From: Mermis nigrescens
Taxonomy: Eukaryota > Nematoda > Enoplea > Mermithida > Mermithidae
DNA: 64,000 bases
NCBI GenBank assembly: GCA_036768485.1
Contig: JAVLUZ010000154.1
Location: 41,943,646-42,007,645 of the forward strand
Reading direction: 5' to 3'
Below, in pieces: positions 58,310 to 64,000 of the stretch. The stretch's first letter is position 1, and every line of letters starts with the position of its first letter. A program made the translations under genes and the position numbers. The notes beneath the pieces are model-generated. The model was not told where the DNA came from and did not search any database. It saw only the letters and a list, made by a program, of their open reading frames with translations.

Positions 58310-58670
58310 TCTATACTGAAGCATTCGATGCGAAGCGTCAAAAATTTTTAGGATCTATGCGAATAGAATGGAAAAAACTATGCTGCAATCATTGTTTATG
58401 ATCTATAAATCGTTTCGGCAGAAGTCTTAAAAACATTTGTCGCGACAAAGACTTATTCTTGGCGCAAGAATATGAACTTTAGCCGCGAAAACCTCTTTAA
58501 ATGTCATGGCGCAAAGCACCGAAACATTTTGCGAGATTACGATAAACGATGGTCAAAAATCACTTCAAAAACATCCATTCTTTCATCTCAGTCAACTGTA
58601 CAGGGCCAACGGTAGAGCGGCCGGCCTCCCCCGCCCTCTTAAATTGGACCCTGACCCGAAAGATTTCCGC
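58310..58670 (+). mobile_element. diverged hAT-6 right half
   Basis: The segment GGTCAAAAATCACTTC...CCATTCTTTCATCTC and the GC-rich CGGCCGGCC end correspond to the right half of 30484-31117. Left end not found. Confidence 0.5.
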
Positions 58671-59323
58671 ATATTATTAAATATTAATTAAGCAATTATG
58701 CAACTGAGGGTAAATTGAGACAGCTAAGTTAATGAAAACAATAGTAGAAATACGTAATAAAGATGGAAAAACACAATAAAATAAAGTCAGATTACGTATT
58801 TGCTTATTCCATAGTTGTCCCGTGATTAAAATTTTAGCATGTGCAAAATCATGATCTATAACTTGTACTTATGAGAAGTAGATGATCTTAACTTATTTCG
58901 CATATGGATACTCTAAAGTTATTGAAGACCTGATGAGCCCAGTGATATATTTTACATTTTTTTCATTGTCTTGACGCCCAATGTAGTTCGATTAAATTTA
59001 TGTTTTTGTACATTATATCTGTTTTGAGTTATTGCATTTTTAACTATTTGGAAAATATAATTTTTTAGACTTCAGGCAGGTTTGAGTTGGCGGATTTTTG
59101 AAAAATGCAGATACAGAAGTAAATTTTCTTCCGTAACCAACTTATTCGCAGGCTTTCATTTAGTCACAATTGAACTTCTTGTCGATGTTTCCATTATTAC
59201 GAGTACTCTTTTCTTGCTTATCAGCTAGATCTAGCTTCTATTTTAATTGTCAATGGAACTATCGTTCATGGAAATGCCTATATTTTTAAGATGAAGAATA
59301 CATATCGCTATGGCGAATCTTTA
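58671..59323. other. no gene recognised
   Basis: AT-rich spacer. No homeodomain-coding sequence is present here. Confidence 0.45.
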
Positions 59324-59331
59324 GCTAGGAC

Positions 59332-59459
59332 TAGGCATCCAGGATTTTATTTCAGGAGGAGGCGAAAATTTTTGAGGCCATATCTCGAAGGGACCTTTGG
59401 GAGAAACAATTTTTTTCTCTCATTTCGGGTGAGAGCCAGCCCCCTGAATGCGGGCACTG
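59332..59459. mobile_element. 128-bp hAT-like MITE
   Basis: TAGGCATCCAGGATTTTATT to GAATGCGGGCACTG. Perfect 8-bp duplication GCTAGGAC at 59324-59331 and 59460-59467. Directly followed by the TAA/ATG repeat tract. Confidence 0.75.
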
Positions 59460-59467
59460 GCTAGGAC

Positions 59468-60270
<803 letters not shown>

Positions 60271-60920
60271 CATAAAGTTTTTTCATATAAAAACGATATA
60301 TAGAAAACAAAAATTTTTTAACTCATCTAGCACATGTATACAAAAATTTTCAGCTACTTTTTAGTTTAAATAACGTGGAAAACGTTAAGCTATTTTCGTT
60401 TTCCTGACATTATTTTTTCAAATATTAACGACTAAAGCAACTTTTAAATTACATGATAATAATGTCAAAAACGACTATGGTTGCGAAGCGTTAGACGATC
60501 AGATTATTTTTACTTAAAAAGCTAGAGAAATTGTAACAGTCAATAAAGAATTCAGTAATGGTTTTTTAAATGTGTATGGCAAAGATTTTTCCGCGTGCGC
60601 TGACTTTTTGAAATCGTGCGCAAGTACAAAGATTTTTGAGAAACAAATACTTACATTGTCGGATTGTATTCGTTATAAGAGACTCTCTACATTCTTTCTG
60701 AAAGAATAAAAGTCTGGAAATTTCAGGCGATTTGGACCATTGATAAATTTTCTGTACTCAAATGGCCGAAATTAGCCTGAAATTAGTCATCTATGTAAAA
60801 AAATGAAAAATCAGCTTAGGTGTCCAAACCTCACCCCATTGATAAATTTTAGATTATTAGTTATTATTCATTCAGCAGGAATCTATAGCCCTATGCTATA
60901 TAGTTGTCAATTCGTGTCGT
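60271..60920. other. no gene; palindrome-family traces
   Basis: 60580-60660 carries GCAAAGATTTTTCC and GTACAAAGATTTTTGAG, as in hAT-1/hAT-2 interiors. No clear ends. Confidence 0.45.
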
Positions 60921-60939
60921 TGGGACTTGGGACGTAAAG

Positions 60940-61110
60940 ACGGTCGTGTCCCAACACTGCCACCAGTCCCAACACTGCCACCGCGAATCCCAACACTACT
61001 ACCGTCCCAAGACTACCACCGTCCCAACACTGCCACCGTCCCAACATTGCCACCGTCCCAACACTGCCACTGCGAGTCCCAACACTGTCACCGCTAGTTC
61101 CAGCATGCAT
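60940..61110. repeat. minisatellite, CCCAACACTGCCACCGT units
   Basis: About eight units of 18-25 bp (CCCAACACTGCCACCGT with variants CGCGAGT). The reverse complement array lies at 62308-62492. Confidence 0.9.
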
Positions 61111-61154
61111 ACAGCGAGTCACACATGGACCTCATCGGGGGAGGGGTTGTAAAC

Positions 61155-61290
61155 ATACGTGAGCAGCAAGAAAATTCTGGGGGGAGCAGGATGAGTAAAA
61201 TCGCCAAAAATGTTACTAAAAAATAGAATTTTTAGGGGAGGGGGTTTCAACTTTTCGGGGGAGGGTACAAACCCCCACGCCCATATGTTA
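61155..61290 (+). mobile_element. short hAT-4 variant MITE
   Basis: 136 bp, ATACGTGAGCAGC to CACGCCCATATGTTA. Perfect 8-bp duplication TTGTAAAC at 61147-61154 and 61291-61298. Confidence 0.88.
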
Positions 61291-61298
61291 TTGTAAAC

Positions 61299-61740
61299 CC
61301 CTAAAAATTCAAACTCCCTGAATCAGGGGGATATTTCACAACTGTGTTTTTGGCTTTTTCCTCAATGTTTGCCCCATAATATCCACTCCCATAATTAAGT
61401 CGCTGCTCACATGTAATTAAAAGCATTAAGTACATAACGTTCACGGATTGTATTGGTGGGGTCGCCAGTGAAAGGTAGAATCAAAACTTGTTAGATGCTA
61501 AATCTGAAAATTTTTTGCGTAGTAATTCTTTGTTGCATTTATAATGTATTTTAATGTCCAAGTTGCCTAGAAAACAGAGGAATAATAACCAATATAGTGT
61601 GCTTATTGTGATAGTACAACTCAAATGCGCAGTTCGCACGGACATAAATCTCACATTGAAATTTTAGAAAAATATGCTAATTGAGTCTTTGTCCCTTTCC
61701 CACGACTTTTTGTATTCTAATGCCAAATACCCTTAGCAAA
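61299..61740. other. no gene recognised
   Basis: AT-rich spacer. Confidence 0.45.
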
Positions 61741-61748
61741 TTTCCTTC

Positions 61749-61910
61749 AGGACGTAGCTGGCCGTCTTACTTTGGGGAGACCAACACCAATTTTGGGGGA
61801 CTAAGTCCAAAAAATGACACAAAATAACATTTAAAAAGTCCTATTTTTCCGATTTTTTAGAATTTGGGGAGGGGGGTCCGCCCCCGTTCCCCCCAGAGCT
61901 ACGTGCCTGA
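61749..61910. mobile_element. hAT-8-like MITE (ACGTAGCT ends)
   Basis: 162 bp. Left AGGACGTAGCTGGCC, right reverse TCAGGCACGTAGCTCTG. Flanks TTTCCTTC (61741-61748) and TTTCCTTG (61911-61918), 7 of 8. Confidence 0.75.
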
Positions 61911-62037
61911 TTTCCTTGAGCCTAAATGCATGATTTCAGCCTAGCAAATACGTACCTACCATACATGCCCCAAATGTTAAGCGTTTTTGCAACAAAATTT
62001 CCGTGGATGTGCCTGCCAACACACAACGTGTTGGCAG

Positions 62038-62304
62038 CACACCTGGGCGTGGGGGTTGGGGGTATGCACCCCTCCCTCCGCGAAAACCAAAATACCCCCC
62101 AGAAATCAAAATACCCCACCAGAATTCAATTTTTGAAAATTTTCTCGTTTTTTTTGCAATTTTTTGATGCCAATGGATAGTGCTCGATGAGAAACGTCGA
62201 AAAATGGTGTTTTTTCGCCATACCACTATTTTTAAGGCCATTTTTTGACCTTCAAAAAAATCTTGCACCCCCTCCCCCCAGAATTTTCTTGCTGCCCATG
62301 AATG
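62038..62304 (-). mobile_element. hAT-4 MITE copy
   Basis: 267 bp, CACACCTGGGCGTGG to GCTGCCCATGAATG. Perfect 8-bp duplication GTTGGCAG at 62030-62037 and 62305-62312. Confidence 0.92.
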
Positions 62305-62307
62305 GTT

Positions 62308-62495
62308 GGCAGTGTTGGGAATCGCGGTGGCAGCGTTGGGACGGTGGCAATGTTGGGACGGTGGCAGTGTTGGGACTTGCAGTGGCAGTTTTGGGACGGT
62401 GGCAGTGTTGTGACTCGCGGTGGCAGTGTTGGGACTCGCGGTGGCAGTGTTGGGACGGCGGCAGTGTTGGGACAGTGGTAGTGTTGGGACTAATG
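62308..62495. repeat. minisatellite, GGCAGTGTTGGGACGGT units
   Basis: About nine units, the reverse complement of the array at 60940-61110. The hAT-4 target duplication GTTGGCAG lies at its edge. Confidence 0.9.
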
Positions 62496-62511
62496 TTGTA
62501 AAAGATGAGGA

Positions 62512-62645
62512 TTTTTTGCAAGATAAAAGATAAAGATAAAGTTGAAATTTCTAAATCTAGAAGATAAAGATAAAGATAAAAAATTAAGAAAGATAAAGAT
62601 AAAGATAATGTCGCAAGATAAAGGAACCAAAAAGATAAAGATGAA
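62512..62645. repeat. (AGATAA)n array
   Basis: Degenerate AAGATAAAGAT repeats. Confidence 0.9.
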
Positions 62646-63195
62646 GTGTACATATGTAAATATGGTCGTCTGTACTCAGGACAATGATGTTTGTGAAGTG
62701 CAATAAACGAGAGTGGGTGATGCAAAGCAGCCAACTGAATGCCCTAATTTTTACACCTGAGCTCAAAGAGGTGATAGGCATTAAGCACACATAAATGTAG
62801 GTTTGGGGGTTTACCCGCGGTATCTGACTAACCCACGTACTACTACTCACTGGCAGACCACTTCTTTCTTTTCACAAGCATCAAAACCCTGCTCTGTGCG
62901 CCTGTACAAAGTATACATAGTCACAACAGTTATTGATTTTTTCAAACTTCTCTATGTTTCCTAGGCTTGGACTTAGATTAACTTGGGTGCTAGTAGTAGT
63001 ACTCCCGCTTAGATCGGTATTAGTTTGATCTGCTCACTCAGGTTGATATACAGGCATTAGTTTGAGGCTGCATGCCATAGGGTTTAAACAATCGTTTCCT
63101 TTTCTTTTCTTGTATTACAATAAAACTTGAATGCGTCTAAATGTATTTCACGTCAAACCTGCATTTTGGATTACATGCTAACTTATGTACATACT
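62646..63195. other. spacer with CTTAGGTCGA-type arm
   Basis: TACTCCCGCTTAGATCGG near 63000 resembles the left arm at 433-455. No gene recognised. Confidence 0.45.
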
Positions 63196-63198
63196 TTA

Positions 63199-63382
63199 TC
63201 TTTTTTGCAAGATAAATTCCTATCAAAAAGATAAAGATAAAGATAAAGATAGCCTGTGATTTTTCCAAAAGATAAAAATAAAGATAAAGATAAAGATAAA
63301 AAATCGTCAAGATAAAGATAAAGATATCTTTATCTTTATCTTTATCTTGCTAAAAAGATAAAGATAAAGATATCTTTTACAA
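63199..63382. repeat. (AGATAA)n array with internal inversion
   Basis: AAAGATAAAGAT repeats, then at about 63325 they switch to the complementary strand (TATCTTTATCTT) and back, making a perfect hairpin around GATATC. Confidence 0.9.
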
Positions 63383-64000
63383 CACTAGTTGGGACTACAC
63401 CGTAAAGACGACTATGAGCTAATATCATGATATGAAATACAAAGAGAAAATAAACTTTTAGTGGTTTTTCTTGATGTTTTTAATGTTTGTCAGTAGATGC
63501 TTATAATCAGAACTGAGGCACTCTGTCACTTTAGGCTTTCTCAATCCTTAGAATACCGGCAATTGTGTCATAGAATTAACAGGACACTTTTTTCTTCCGT
63601 TAATCGTTGGTATTAATAAAAAATAAAATGTTCCGCATTCCAAAATATCTTTTGCGGCGGTGCACATAATTATTTTTAAAATCCGTACGTCGCCAACATA
63701 TCAGAGAAGACTTTATTCATGCATAATTTTACGATTTATGCGATACTTCGATTAATCTTAGTCCTAATAGAATGGCGAATGTTTGATGATCTGCCTAATT
63801 TTTAAACTATTGTCCCCATCAGCCGTATAAAGCCGAAACTTGATAAATGGTCCATTATCGCAAATCGATAAATTAATACGCCAACTAACATTTAGTGATT
63901 ACTTCGTGCGCCCTATAAGTACAAACATACGCACCTACTTTGTGAAATAATGAATCGAAAAACCAGTTCCGTAATCAATGTTTATTAAACTTGTACAAAA
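63383..64000. other. no gene recognised
   Basis: AT-rich, unassigned to the window end. Confidence 0.45.

Noticed and set aside
60904..61152. His/Ser/Gln-rich 82-codon ORF
   Set aside because: It follows the CCCAACACTGCCACC minisatellite; the pattern is set by the repeat.

Overview
This is AT-rich invertebrate animal DNA. It has spliced coding exons with GT/AG borders, non-LTR retrotransposons (LINEs), a Tc1/mariner-like element of a kind common in arthropods, long (AT)n and (TAA)n microsatellites, and many small DNA transposons. There are no bacterial operons. The phylum cannot be fixed from this window. The transposase family and the Pax6 sequence fit an ecdysozoan, but that is inference.

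The only host gene I recognise is Pax6 on the + strand. Its paired domain is split over three exons at 48613-48743, 49624-49839 and 56371-56594. The first two match the human PAX6 exons 5 and 6 in length (131 and 216 bp, human values recalled) and in intron phase. The first coding exon and the homeodomain exons are not visible. The third exon carries an apparent 1-nt deletion that shifts the frame just after the paired domain.

Nearly everything else is transposon, often nested. I found at least ten families with terminal inverted repeats and 8-bp target duplications, the signature of the hAT superfamily. I label them hAT-1 to hAT-10 here; none has a recognisable transposase. The first 19 kb is a nest. 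hAT-1 copy 1 sits inside a minus-strand LINE. hAT-1 copy 2 sits inside hAT-2. hAT-1 copy 3 contains hAT-3, which contains a LINE, which contains another LINE fragment. From 20 to 48 kb there are a Tc1-like element, TA-flanked MITEs, a ~120-bp tandem satellite, a foldback repeat, further hAT MITEs, and two CpG-rich low-repeat tracts that could be Pax6 regulatory DNA. From 50 to 64 kb the Pax6 intron and downstream DNA hold more hAT elements, two large (TAA)n tracts, inverted minisatellites and AGATAA arrays.

The signals I find most unusual are: a short GC hairpin motif (core GGCGCTTCGCGCC, usually beside AAAATTTT) recurring in unrelated families and clustered in a Pax6 intron; two different hAT families inserted at exactly the same 8-bp target; and a 47-codon acidic ORF kept intact in two of three hAT-1 copies.
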